Shown here: positions 23,995 through 31,382 of the stretch, piece after piece
Position numbering within the stretch: the stretch's first letter is position 1
Layout: each line of letters begins with the position of its first letter
Source: Pantanalinema sp. GBBB05
GTDB lineage: Bacteria; Cyanobacteriota; Cyanobacteriia; Leptolyngbyales; Leptolyngbyaceae
Direction: 5' to 3'
Length of the DNA: 64,000 bases
Assembly (NCBI GenBank): GCA_016743235.1
Contig: VRZD01000020.1
Location: 61,720-125,719, forward strand
Made by a program: the position numbers and the translations under genes
Notes under the pieces: model-generated
Told to the model about the DNA's origin: nothing
Seen by the model: only the letters and a program-made list of their open reading frames with translations
Databases searched by the model: none

Positions 23995-24753
23995 ATGAGT
24001 AATCTTGCAATCGTATCCGATAATCGTAACGCTCTATTTGCGGTCAACTACACCGAAGCTAAGGGCATCATTGAGAAAGTGATTGCCGAGAATGGTGACT
24101 TGTCACGCCTGACCGCTGTTGAGCGGAAGGTTTACTACTTGGCGATGTGCGATCGCTACGGTTTAGACCCGTTCAGCAACCCCTTTGATTACCTGGAAGG
24201 CAAGGGTAAATCGTTAAAGCTTTATCCCAACAAACGAGCGGCTGAAGCGTTCGGACTCAAGCACAACCTGTCCTACAAAATTACCGAAAAGAGCGTCAGC
24301 GATGGGGTTGCGATGGTCACGGTCACGGTCACGGACGGCAGACGCAGCACTGAAGACATCGGTGTGGTTGAGATTAACGGCTACATAAACCGAGCCGATG
24401 CTTTAAAGAAAGCGGTTTCCCAGGCTCGTAGACGGGCAATTCTGGCATGGTGTGGATTCTCGCCTGAGAGCGATCGAGAGAATACTATTTCCGCTGAGGC
24501 ATTAGACCCACCTGTTGACATCATCTCAGCCGTACCTGTCACAGTTCATCCTGAACCGGAACCGTTCAACCGTGAGCCATATTACGCCGCGATCGAGTCT
24601 GATATGAAGCGACTGGGCTGGAAGAAGTCAACGGCTGTTGATTTCCTAAAACACAGCTATCAAAAAGCAACACGGGATGAATTAACCGGAGAAGAGCTAA
24701 TCGACTTTGTTGAGTTTTTGGCTCGCCAACCCGACCCTGTACCTGCCAGCTAA
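23995..24753 (+). CDS. Single-strand annealing protein (RecT/ERF-like)
   Basis: A 252-residue protein with MCDRYGLDPFSNPFDYLEGK, then KLYPNKRAAEAFGLKH, VTVTDGRRSTEDIGVVEING and AVSQARRRAILAWCGF. This pattern (DPF.NPF.Y, then A..KA..RR) is typical of phage single-strand annealing proteins that pair homologous DNA during recombination. The C-terminal 60 residues are a linker and helical extension. It lies ahead of the replication operon. No exonuclease partner is obvious. Confidence 0.7.
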   Translation: MSNLAIVSDNRNALFAVNYTEAKGIIEKVIAENGDLSRLTAVERKVYYLAMCDRYGLDPFSNPFDYLEGKGKSLKLYPNKRAAEAFGLKHNLSYKITEKSVSDGVAMVTVTVTDGRRSTEDIGVVEINGYINRADALKKAVSQARRRAILAWCGFSPESDRENTISAEALDPPVDIISAVPVTVHPEPEPFNREPYYAAIESDMKRLGWKKSTAVDFLKHSYQKATRDELTGEELIDFVEFLARQPDPVPAS

Positions 24754-24776
24754 AAGTGGTGTGATGCCACTTTTAG
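24750..24776. terminator. Hairpin at the end of the annealing-protein gene
   Basis: CTAAAAGTGG and CCACTTTTAG are exact 10-bp arms with a 7-bp loop. The TAA stop (24751-24753) is part of the left arm. Because the arms contain runs of A and T, it may act as a terminator in both directions. Confidence 0.6.
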
Positions 24777-24779
24777 AAT

Positions 24780-24818
24780 GCAAACGCCCGATCGCGGTAT
24801 CAGCGATCGGGCGTTTGC
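24780..24818. terminator. Strong 16-bp stem hairpin between convergent genes
   Basis: GCAAACGCCCGATCGC and its exact complement GCGATCGGGCGTTTGC with a 7-bp loop. The right arm abuts the stop of the convergent XRE gene. Likely a terminator or transcription barrier; no long T-run follows. Confidence 0.55.
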
Positions 24819-25045
24819 TAGATTGCATCCGGATCAACGCGATCGAAGGCTTCTACCAACTCCTCAAGGCTGCATTCATACAGCCGGGTCAGCTTTAGGG
24901 CTTCACTCAGCGTCAACGTTGGCACAGAGACATGCCGCTCCCAGTCTGAAATTGTTGCTATCCGCTTGTCTAGCGCATCTGCCACCTCCTGTTGTGTTAA
25001 CCCTACTCGCTCCCTTAAAAATCTAGGAGTAAACCATTCCCTCAT
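24818..25045 (-). CDS. XRE-family regulator (75 aa)
   Basis: HTH: FLRERVGLTQQEVADALDKR then IATISDWERHVSVPTLTLSE; short helical tail (YECSLEELVEAFDRVDPDAI). The upstream region has two 16-bp direct repeats 20 bp apart, likely its own operators. It is the third XRE-type regulator of the element. Confidence 0.8.
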   Translation of the reverse strand: MREWFTPRFLRERVGLTQQEVADALDKRIATISDWERHVSVPTLTLSEALKLTRLYECSLEELVEAFDRVDPDAI

Positions 25046-25063
25046 AGAATTAATGGAGGGAAA

Positions 25064-25099
25064 TTACGATTGACCGTAAGTTTTTACGTTTGACCGTAA
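25064..25099. promoter_or_regulatory. Tandem operator-like repeats upstream of the XRE gene
   Basis: TTACGATTGACCGTAA (25064-25079) and TTACGTTTGACCGTAA (25084-25099), each with TTACG/CGTAA half sites, start exactly 20 bp apart, about two helical turns. They lie 19-54 bp upstream of the start at 25045. Confidence 0.6.
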
Positions 25100-25116
25100 T
25101 AACCCCAGAAACGACA

Positions 25117-25161
25117 ATGGGCAACAGACCCAACTTTGGCGAGTGGTGGTCTGTTGCCCAT
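25117..25161. repeat. 14-bp perfect inverted repeat
   Basis: ATGGGCAACAGACC (25117-25130) and GGTCTGTTGCCCAT (25148-25161) with a 17-bp spacer. It sits between the operators of the minus XRE gene and the plus gene at 25356. It may be a regulatory hairpin or terminator for an upstream transcript. Confidence 0.5.
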
Positions 25162-25355
25162 CCTGATTTTCGGTGATTTCGGCTATTTTTCAACCGAGTT
25201 AAGATAATAAGCTGAAGACAAACGGTAAACTTTGGTAGTGACAACTCGTTTACGTCACTTTTTTACAATTAAGGATTAAATGCGATCGCGTGACGATCGC
25301 TACAAGGACGGGTGCCCCCAGTTTTAATTTACAGTTATCGATCGCTACATCTGTC

Positions 25356-26078
25356 ATGACGGATTGCCCATCAAGCACACCAATAATTAATTTACTAATT
25401 AGCACCTGGCTAAAGTGCGTTCCCCCGGCAGAGGTGGAACATGTCAGTCTTGCAGAAAATCTACTGTGTGTTGTCTGTAAAAGCTACACTGCTGCCGATA
25501 TTCTCAATCAACAGTTGAGGGCAGGTGCGTTTTCCGGCTGCAACATTAATGTAGAAATTTGGACGAACATTCGCGGAATATCCCGTAGATATGACCGCGA
25601 ATGTCTGGTTACAGTTGGAATGTCAACTCACAACTGTTCTCCAATTATGAACACATCAACGGTGCATAGCACATTCGTTCAGCGCAATCCTGATTATTTC
25701 ACCAGGATGAGCGGCAACGTCTACATTCATAGCTTGGATCGCGATCGAGGGTTCCCGATTCTGGCATTGAAGCCGGACATAACCCCAAAGCGATTAAACA
25801 AGGGATTAAGCTCTTTGGGTCAACCACTCCGGTTTTTGGATGACCCCGTAGCAGCCCCGAGAGAGCAAGCAATACTGAGCGCGATCGAAACGGGGCAGAA
25901 CCAGATCTACTATTACCAATATGCTGACGCTCAGATCGGCAGAACGTTCTACTTTAAAACCAGTGTGATCCTGTTGCAGGAGAATCAGGAAGTGATTGTG
26001 CAGATAGAAGACGATCCTGACCACTGGGAGAAGTCCCACTGGCAGCGAGGATTCTGGTTAGCGTCTGTCAACGATTGA
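25356..26078 (+). CDS. Hypothetical protein (240 aa)
   Basis: From the ATG at 25356 (MTDCPSSTPIINLLISTWLK). The region TWLKCVPPAEVEHVSLAENL is helical; the C-terminal 90 residues (REQAILSAIETGQNQIYYYQ, VILLQENQEVIVQIEDDPDH) look like a small alpha/beta sensor domain, perhaps PAS-like. A longer frame from a GTG at 25290 exists. No firm homolog. It is convergent with the next gene across a palindrome copy. Confidence 0.5.
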   Translation: MTDCPSSTPIINLLISTWLKCVPPAEVEHVSLAENLLCVVCKSYTAADILNQQLRAGAFSGCNINVEIWTNIRGISRRYDRECLVTVGMSTHNCSPIMNTSTVHSTFVQRNPDYFTRMSGNVYIHSLDRDRGFPILALKPDITPKRLNKGLSSLGQPLRFLDDPVAAPREQAILSAIETGQNQIYYYQYADAQIGRTFYFKTSVILLQENQEVIVQIEDDPDHWEKSHWQRGFWLASVND

Positions 26079-26081
26079 GGC

Positions 26082-26104
26082 AAATCCGCAACGGTTGCGG
26101 ATCT
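26082..26104. repeat. 23-bp palindrome, copy 8 (one mismatch, between convergent genes)
   Basis: Central base G. The only imperfect copy: C at 26103 where the others have T. That base makes the convergent gene's stop TAG rather than TAA. It starts 4 bp after the plus gene's TGA, so it fills the gap between the two genes. Confidence 0.9.
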
Positions 26105-26885
26105 AATGCTCGCAGTGACTCATACACCCTTGGTCCGAATGGCTGGGGGTGCGCTGCATTTGCTCCAACAACCATTCCGTTGTGTACCGATCGTTGCCAC
26201 TGAAGAGATATAGCGTGGCGGAGATAGCGGCGATCGTTGAGCGGTCAATTTCTACAGGCTCACCCCGGATTAAGGCGATTATCAGTTCTGCCCGTTCTGT
26301 GGTGTTCAGCAAGCCTTCTCCCGTCATCAAAAACCGCTGAACGTCCTGCGGGTCATCAGGATTCATCCCCTGATTAGCAATCTCACTTCTAATAATTTCT
26401 GATAGCTGACACATATCTGACTGACTTGAATTTGATTGATGGGCGAGAGATTCAACCCGATCGGCGATCGCTCTTTGGATTGCAGGCAGAACTGTCAGGG
26501 GGGCACTTTTAATCTGCTTCAACAGAGTTTCCAGAGAATAGCACGGCTCATTCTCCGTTGAGGACTGAGACTCCCCCGGCTCTTTACTTTGTCCCTCCAA
26601 CCAGGCTTTCGCCTCAGCAACGGCTTGCAGTGGCTCAGAGGACAAGCCCCGCGCCATCCCGATATCCGACAGCTTCGGATCGGTGATAGTGCGTGTGAGT
26701 TTTCCTTTGTGCCAGCGCTGTAATTCTTGCGCCGCGAACGCATGTCTACCCAGCCGTGCATTTAGGACGGTTGCCAGCTTCGCATAACTACTAGATTCAG
26801 GGGTTTTCATTTCCTCTGTAATCCAGCCAGCTAGGCGTTGTTTGTAGGCTTCTGAAGCCTGGTAGGTAAGTCTGGAGTTGCTCAT
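26103..26885 (-). CDS. Hypothetical helical protein, possible regulator (260 aa)
   Basis: An all-helical protein. The N-terminal 60 residues (YKQRLAGWITEEMKTPESSS, YAKLATVLNARLGRHAFAAQ, ELQRWHKGKLTRTI) read like an HTH DNA-binding region. The middle is Ser/Gln/Glu-rich, and the C terminus has several Met and His. Upstream are direct repeats overlapping a likely promoter, so it may be an autoregulated repressor. Confidence 0.5.
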   Translation of the reverse strand: MSNSRLTYQASEAYKQRLAGWITEEMKTPESSSYAKLATVLNARLGRHAFAAQELQRWHKGKLTRTITDPKLSDIGMARGLSSEPLQAVAEAKAWLEGQSKEPGESQSSTENEPCYSLETLLKQIKSAPLTVLPAIQRAIADRVESLAHQSNSSQSDMCQLSEIIRSEIANQGMNPDDPQDVQRFLMTGEGLLNTTERAELIIALIRGEPVEIDRSTIAAISATLYLFSGNDRYTTEWLLEQMQRTPSHSDQGCMSHCEH

Positions 26886-26930
26886 AGAAATAGCCTATCA
26901 GCCATACGCTTGACTGAAAATAAAATTAGT

Positions 26931-26954
26931 GTCACTTACTATTGACACTTACTA
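26931..26954. promoter_or_regulatory. Direct repeats upstream of the 260-aa protein gene
   Basis: CACTTACTA occurs at 26933-26941 and 26946-26954, 13 bp apart, within GTGTCAC/TTGACAC context, 46-69 bp before the start codon at 26885. Probable operator. Confidence 0.4.
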
Positions 26955-27004
26955 GTGATGAATCATACACTGAGATCAAGCTTGAAAAGCTTTCTATGCA
27001 ATCG

Positions 27005-27021
27005 CCCCGCAAGGGGTTTTT
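27005..27021 (+). terminator. Small GNRA-loop terminator or attenuator
   Basis: CCCC-GCAA-GGGG followed by five T, 45 bp before the first gene of the long plus-strand operon. In that position it could stop incoming transcripts or attenuate the operon. Confidence 0.5.
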
Positions 27022-27065
27022 AAAGCCCGTTTCGTGAAGACTTTTATTGTCTTGCATTCACCGCA

Positions 27066-27344
27066 ATGAACGACCATGCACACATTGACAGCGCGATCGC
27101 TGCCCTTGAAGCCGAGATTAAGGCTTTAACCGCGCAAGGGATTGAGCGCGGTAGTGTGCAAAGCACAGGTAGACCCAATCGATACCGATTGCTTTGGAGG
27201 GAGAACGGCAAAAACCGACAGTCTAAAACGTTAGACCCCTCTGATGTTCCTTACTACCGCGCTGCACACGATCGCTGGAAAAAGGTGCAAGCCTTGAGGC
27301 GCAAAATCCGCAAGCTGTCTGAATACCAACAGGCCGCCAGTTAA
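27066..27344 (+). CDS. Small basic protein (92 aa)
   Basis: An N-terminal coiled coil (SAIAALEAEIKALTAQ), then a compact basic domain (RPNRYRLLWRENGKNRQSKT) and a second helix (RWKKVQALRRKIRKLSEYQQ). Similar small proteins occur in cyanobacterial mobile elements; function unknown. It is the first gene of the operon. Confidence 0.5.
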   Translation: MNDHAHIDSAIAALEAEIKALTAQGIERGSVQSTGRPNRYRLLWRENGKNRQSKTLDPSDVPYYRAAHDRWKKVQALRRKIRKLSEYQQAAS

Positions 27345-27363
27345 CCACTAATTCACAACTGCC

Positions 27364-27639
27364 ATGCTCAACCTATTACGCGGTTTAACTACCGCGACTG
27401 TTCAACCTGCCCAAAATCTCACACCAGAAGGCAAGCTCATCCTTACTACGCTTGAAGCCACTTCCAAGGGCTGCTTACTGGGTGAGCTGTTTGATGCCTG
27501 CAAGTCTGGTGGTTTCGAGCTGCGTTATCCCCAGTTGGAAGCGCTGCTCTTGCGACTTCGCAGCCGTGACCTGGTGCGGTGGGAGTGGGAAACAAATCCT
27601 GTAGCAAAGCTTTCCTATCGCCGCTACTTCAAAACGTAA
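27364..27639 (+). CDS. Small winged-helix-like protein (91 aa)
   Basis: LTPEGKLILTTLEATSKGCL, LGELFDACKSGGFELRYPQL and LRSRDLVRWEWETNPVAKL suggest a winged helix. It lies 19 bp after the previous stop and precedes the sigma factor. Function not known; possibly a regulator acting with that sigma factor. Confidence 0.5.
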   Translation: MLNLLRGLTTATVQPAQNLTPEGKLILTTLEATSKGCLLGELFDACKSGGFELRYPQLEALLLRLRSRDLVRWEWETNPVAKLSYRRYFKT

Positions 27640-27716
27640 AAGCGATCGCTCTGCCCCCAGAACGATCGCTACCCGGAATTCTTGAAACGAACGCTGCAAC
27701 AATATGCAACACCATT

Positions 27717-29393
27717 ATGCAACAACCTGACAATATTGGCGCATATCTGCGAGAAATTGGTCGTTATCCACTCCTGAAACGACACGAAGAATTAGAACTG
27801 GCTAAACGCTATGTTGCCACGCGCGATCCAGAAGTCAAACAGTGGTTAGTGAACTGCAATCTTCGCTTAGTCGTCAGCATCGCCAAACGCTACATCAAAC
27901 GAGGGGAGTATTACGGCGTTCCATTCCTGGATTTGATTCAAGAAGGCAGTCAAGGGTTAGTCAGAGCTATTGAAAAATATAATCCAGAGTCAGGCTACAA
28001 AATTTCTACCTATGCCTACTGGTGGATTCGCCAAGGTGTCACCCGAGCGATCGCCAATAGTGGAACGATTCGGCTCCCAGTGCATATCGGTGAGAAACGC
28101 AATCAACTGATTAAAGCCATTGTCGCCTTGACCCAGAAGTTAGGTCGTAAGCCTACGAATCAAGAATTAGCTCTTGAATTGGACTGGGAGCTGACCACAG
28201 TAGAAGAAATACTAAAATTCTCCAGAAAACTGGATAGCCTCGATCGGCATGTGGGAGAGGACAAAGAGACAACCGTCGGTAGCTTCCTCAGTGCTGATAC
28301 CCCAGACGCGATCGATGACCTGGCAGAGCAGGAACGGCGAGAGCAATTACTGAAATTGATTGACAACGTTTTGGATGACCGATCTGCCCATGTCGTGAAA
28401 ATGCGATTCGGGTTTGTGACGGGCAAGCCAATGACCCTGGACGAATGCAGCGAGGAACTAGGGGTAACTCGCCAACGGGTACAGCAAATCCATGCAAAGG
28501 CGATGCGGCGATTGAAGGCGCAAGCCAAGCGATGGGTAAAGCTGGGGACGCTGGATGATTCCGGCTACGGTGAACCACTGCCTCAACCCAAGCCATCCCC
28601 TCCCAAACCGCCCGTGGTTGCAGCTGCTCCACCTCAACCCAATCGCCGTCAACCACCACTCAAAGTTTACAAGTCAGGAGATGCCGATTACCCCTCTATA
28701 CCCAATCCCTCCATTCCCGATCGCTTCCGCCCTCGATCGCTCAGTTCAGACTACTCAAACGACACCACAGAACCAGAACAGGAGATTGACCCTATGGCAA
28801 CGAACGAAGTCCTCAGCAGCTTACTATCAGCTATCAACAAGGCAGAGGAAAAGGCAATTCAGGGCAAGACCTATCAACTCCCCAACCGTTATCAACTTTG
28901 CCTTTCCGCTGGCATTAGCACTGGCTACTTCCACCAACAAACCCATGCCAGCAATGCCGCCAATCGGGCGTATGAAGCGGCGGAACAACGGCTGGAAGAA
29001 TTGCAACAATCCAAATCCGCAACCGTTGCGGATTTGCCAGAGGAACCAAACCCGATCGTTATCACACTTGAAAACCGGGTTAAGGAACTTCAGGCAGCAC
29101 TTGAGGATGAGCGAGAAATCAACCAGGACTTGCAACGCAAACTCAAAGAGCAGGGCGATCGTGTAGCCAGACTGCAAGAGCAGCACCCCATTGATAACAA
29201 CGTTTTGCTCAAGCATTTACGACAGTCAGCCGAGCGTGAACTACAAGCGATCGCTTGCGCCACCCAGGAGATTGATCAGGCTACCCGCGATCGAGAGATT
29301 GCCCAACGGAAGCTAGCAGAAATCACACTTCAGATTGAGCAGTTGCAGGAGAAGACAGTTCACACCAACGGTCATCTGGCAGGAGTGAATTAG
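27717..29393 (+). CDS. Sigma-70 family factor with an extra C-terminal coiled-coil domain
   Basis: Residues 1 to about 300 form a complete sigma-70 core: region 1.2 (IGAYLREIGRYPLLKRHEEL), region 2 (PFLDLIQEGSQGLVRAIEKY, then TYAYWWIRQGVTRAI), region 3, and region 4 with the -35-binding helix (EELGVTRQRVQQIHAKAMRR). It resembles cyanobacterial group 2 factors but continues for about 250 residues: a Pro-rich linker, a helical part (TNEVLSSLLSAINKAEEKAI), then a long coiled coil (LENRVKELQAALEDEREINQ onward). Codons 433-440 are palindrome copy 9 (KSATVADL). Start ATG at 27717. It probably redirects host polymerase to element promoters. Confidence 0.85.
   Translation: MQQPDNIGAYLREIGRYPLLKRHEELELAKRYVATRDPEVKQWLVNCNLRLVVSIAKRYIKRGEYYGVPFLDLIQEGSQGLVRAIEKYNPESGYKISTYAYWWIRQGVTRAIANSGTIRLPVHIGEKRNQLIKAIVALTQKLGRKPTNQELALELDWELTTVEEILKFSRKLDSLDRHVGEDKETTVGSFLSADTPDAIDDLAEQERREQLLKLIDNVLDDRSAHVVKMRFGFVTGKPMTLDECSEELGVTRQRVQQIHAKAMRRLKAQAKRWVKLGTLDDSGYGEPLPQPKPSPPKPPVVAAAPPQPNRRQPPLKVYKSGDADYPSIPNPSIPDRFRPRSLSSDYSNDTTEPEQEIDPMATNEVLSSLLSAINKAEEKAIQGKTYQLPNRYQLCLSAGISTGYFHQQTHASNAANRAYEAAEQRLEELQQSKSATVADLPEEPNPIVITLENRVKELQAALEDEREINQDLQRKLKEQGDRVARLQEQHPIDNNVLLKHLRQSAERELQAIACATQEIDQATRDREIAQRKLAEITLQIEQLQEKTVHTNGHLAGVN
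29013..29035. repeat. 23-bp palindrome, copy 9 (inside the sigma factor gene)
   Basis: Perfect copy, central base C. It is in frame as codons 433-440, KSATVADL, at the junction between the middle helical region and the C-terminal coiled coil. Confidence 0.95.
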
Positions 29394-29395
29394 TC

Positions 29396-30283
29396 ATGGC
29401 TAAAGGTTTTGGTAAGCAACCCAATTTCGAGACCGAGAAACGCCAACTGGTCAAAGTGATTTGCCGTCGTGATTATTTCGCGATGCAATCCCTCGTCCAG
29501 AAGTTCAAACCCCGCATTGGGTCAGAACGACTCGCCAACATGCTGACCCAAGAGGTTTTACCCGAGTGTGACTCTGAGTCTTTTGAGTGGTTCTACCGCA
29601 GCACGATCGGGGATGAGAAGTACGAAATCATGATCGAGATGGCGATGAGCATCTTGACCCAGGACTTAGCGACCAAGGGATGTGAGCTCGGGAAAGATCT
29701 CAGCGGCATAGAGGTTGATGGCAAGCACAACATCATGCTGTCTGACAAAGCAAAGCAAACCTTGCTGGATTCAGTCGAGCCGCGCCATCGCAAGCGCATG
29801 AAAAATATGCTGGCAGAGGGCGAGAAACTGCATTCTAATCCTGACCCCGCACAAGCGATCGAGGACATGCTAGGGGTTCCATTTTTTGACAACTTGTTAA
29901 ACGCTGCCCGCAAGCGACTCGAAGTTTTACCAGTTTCTAAAGCGGCATCCTACGTCATGCAAATCACCTGCGGGTTTGAAGCCAAACACCCAGAGGTTGA
30001 GGATTTTGGCAAGTGGTTTATTGCAAATACTGTTTACTCCATGCCCGAGAGCTACCAAAAAGCGTTCTGGGAAATGGAAGACGGCACACTTGAGCCATGC
30101 AGTGAATGGGTTGAGGATTTAATTATTGCTGCTGGTGGAGAGCAATACGTCAGCCACATGGACGGGCAGACTTGCATTTCGAGAGGTGGAATACTACTGC
30201 TCGACAAACTTACCCTTGGCAAGAATCGAGGTGCTGACCTGGTAGCCGCCCTGGATGCCCAAATGAACCGCGAAGGGAAATGA
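29396..30283 (+). CDS. Hypothetical protein between sigma factor and replication initiator (295 aa)
   Basis: A mostly helical protein (MAKGFGKQPNFETEKRQLVK, FEWFYRSTIGDEKYEIMIEM). No recognised motif. It starts 2 bp after the sigma factor stop and ends 4 bp before the replication gene, so it is part of the replication operon. Role not known. Confidence 0.6.
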   Translation: MAKGFGKQPNFETEKRQLVKVICRRDYFAMQSLVQKFKPRIGSERLANMLTQEVLPECDSESFEWFYRSTIGDEKYEIMIEMAMSILTQDLATKGCELGKDLSGIEVDGKHNIMLSDKAKQTLLDSVEPRHRKRMKNMLAEGEKLHSNPDPAQAIEDMLGVPFFDNLLNAARKRLEVLPVSKAASYVMQITCGFEAKHPEVEDFGKWFIANTVYSMPESYQKAFWEMEDGTLEPCSEWVEDLIIAAGGEQYVSHMDGQTCISRGGILLLDKLTLGKNRGADLVAALDAQMNREGK

Positions 30284-30287
30284 GTTT

Positions 30288-31382
30288 ATGAGCCGCGAAT
30301 CCTGTATTTCCCATCGCGCCAAGCAAATGATCCTGGTAATTCGCCAGGACTATTACGAACTGATGAATCGTGACGCTACGGCAGCCGCAATCATGGGGCT
30401 ATTTGAATACTGGGCAAATGCCGCGATCTCATCCGACCCAGACAATGATGCACCCAATTTGGGTGAGCGCAGTATTCGAGAATTTCAGGACGCTCTACTG
30501 GGAGTCTCTACGGACAAACAAATCAGAATCCGATTGCAAAAAATTGAGGCGATGGGCTTCATCAAAATCGAAGGCAAGCAGTCGGGAAGCAAGCCAAAAC
30601 GCTACCAGTTTTTTATCAGCAAGGTGCAACATGCCCTCAACAAACTCGAACAAACCCATTCGGTCAAACAACCGAATTTGGTTATTCGGTCAAATGACCA
30701 AACAGGCGAATTCGGTCAAACAACCGAATTAACTGGGTCAAATAACCAAATGAATTCGGTCAAACAACCGAATGGAATTGGGTCAAATAACCAAATGAAT
30801 TCGGTCAAACAACCGAATGGAATTGGGTCAAATAACCAAATGAATTCGGTCAAACAACCGAATTTGGAAGCCTCAAACCAAGATGTAGTAAACGATTCAG
30901 TCTCCCTAGAATTTAAAAGAAATAAAGAAGAAGAGAGAGAAGAATTAGCAGCAAAAACCAACCTCTCTCACAACGCTTCCGCGAGAGCAGAAATTCGGAT
31001 GAGAACTGGGAACTTGCATCCCGAATTAGTTCAAGCCGGATTAGGGGAAATTTGGCATGGTCCGGGCTGGAATGACTTTGATCCGGAAATTGTCAAAGCT
31101 TGTTGTCGGCATCTGAAAAAAATCAATTTTCCGCACGAATACGGCAACGGTCTGACCTACGTCAACAACTGCATTTACAAAGCGAAGTGGGGTGAGTTGG
31201 AGCAACGCCGTAATGAAATGCACAAGTTCCAAGCCGAACAGCAGCATGAGCAAACCCCAGCGATCGCAGAGCCAGAGCCAGAACCTGAACCGTTAACAGG
31301 GGAGGAATTGAGGGCAAAACTCGCCGAATTGAAGCAAAAGATTTCAGAGCCAAAGGAGAGCAGAAATGGTTCAGCACATTGA
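30288..31382 (+). CDS. Replication initiator-like protein with an internal origin
   Basis: A 364-residue protein. Residues about 1-115 are a winged-helix-type DNA-binding region (AAAIMGLFEYWANAAISSD, KQIRIRLQKIEAMGFIKIEG), as in phage replisome organisers. Residues about 124-192 are Asn/Gln-rich tandem repeats (MNSVKQPNGIGSNNQ) encoded by DNA iterons. The C-terminal part (GPGWNDFDPEIVKACCRHLK) resembles a helicase-loading domain. The gene directly precedes and overlaps dnaB, as lambda O precedes P. It probably binds its own iterons and loads DnaB. Confidence 0.75.
   Translation: MSRESCISHRAKQMILVIRQDYYELMNRDATAAAIMGLFEYWANAAISSDPDNDAPNLGERSIREFQDALLGVSTDKQIRIRLQKIEAMGFIKIEGKQSGSKPKRYQFFISKVQHALNKLEQTHSVKQPNLVIRSNDQTGEFGQTTELTGSNNQMNSVKQPNGIGSNNQMNSVKQPNGIGSNNQMNSVKQPNLEASNQDVVNDSVSLEFKRNKEEEREELAAKTNLSHNASARAEIRMRTGNLHPELVQAGLGEIWHGPGWNDFDPEIVKACCRHLKKINFPHEYGNGLTYVNNCIYKAKWGELEQRRNEMHKFQAEQQHEQTPAIAEPEPEPEPLTGEELRAKLAELKQKISEPKESRNGSAH
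30658..30863. other. Candidate replication origin: iterons inside the initiator gene
   Basis: Five exact copies of the 20-mer ATTCGGTCAAACAACCGAAT start at 30658, 30710, 30754, 30799 and 30844 (spacings 52, 44, 45, 45). Between them are degenerate copies (GGGTCAAATAACCAAATG, and one TCGGTCAAATGACCAAA), giving a half-period of about 22 bp, two helical turns. Each unit has ATTCGGT/ACCGAAT half sites. The following 60 bp (30895-30955) are A-rich and could unwind. The arrangement parallels the lambda origin in gene O. Confidence 0.75.

Noticed and set aside
25050..25244. Minus-strand 64-codon frame
   Set aside because: It runs across operator repeats and a perfect inverted repeat, has no convincing composition and lacks a ribosome binding site.
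30658..30863. Regular repeats resembling a CRISPR array
   Set aside because: Repeats are 20 bp with nearly identical spacers of about 24 bp that are themselves degenerate repeats, and the whole lies in frame within a gene; iterons fit better.
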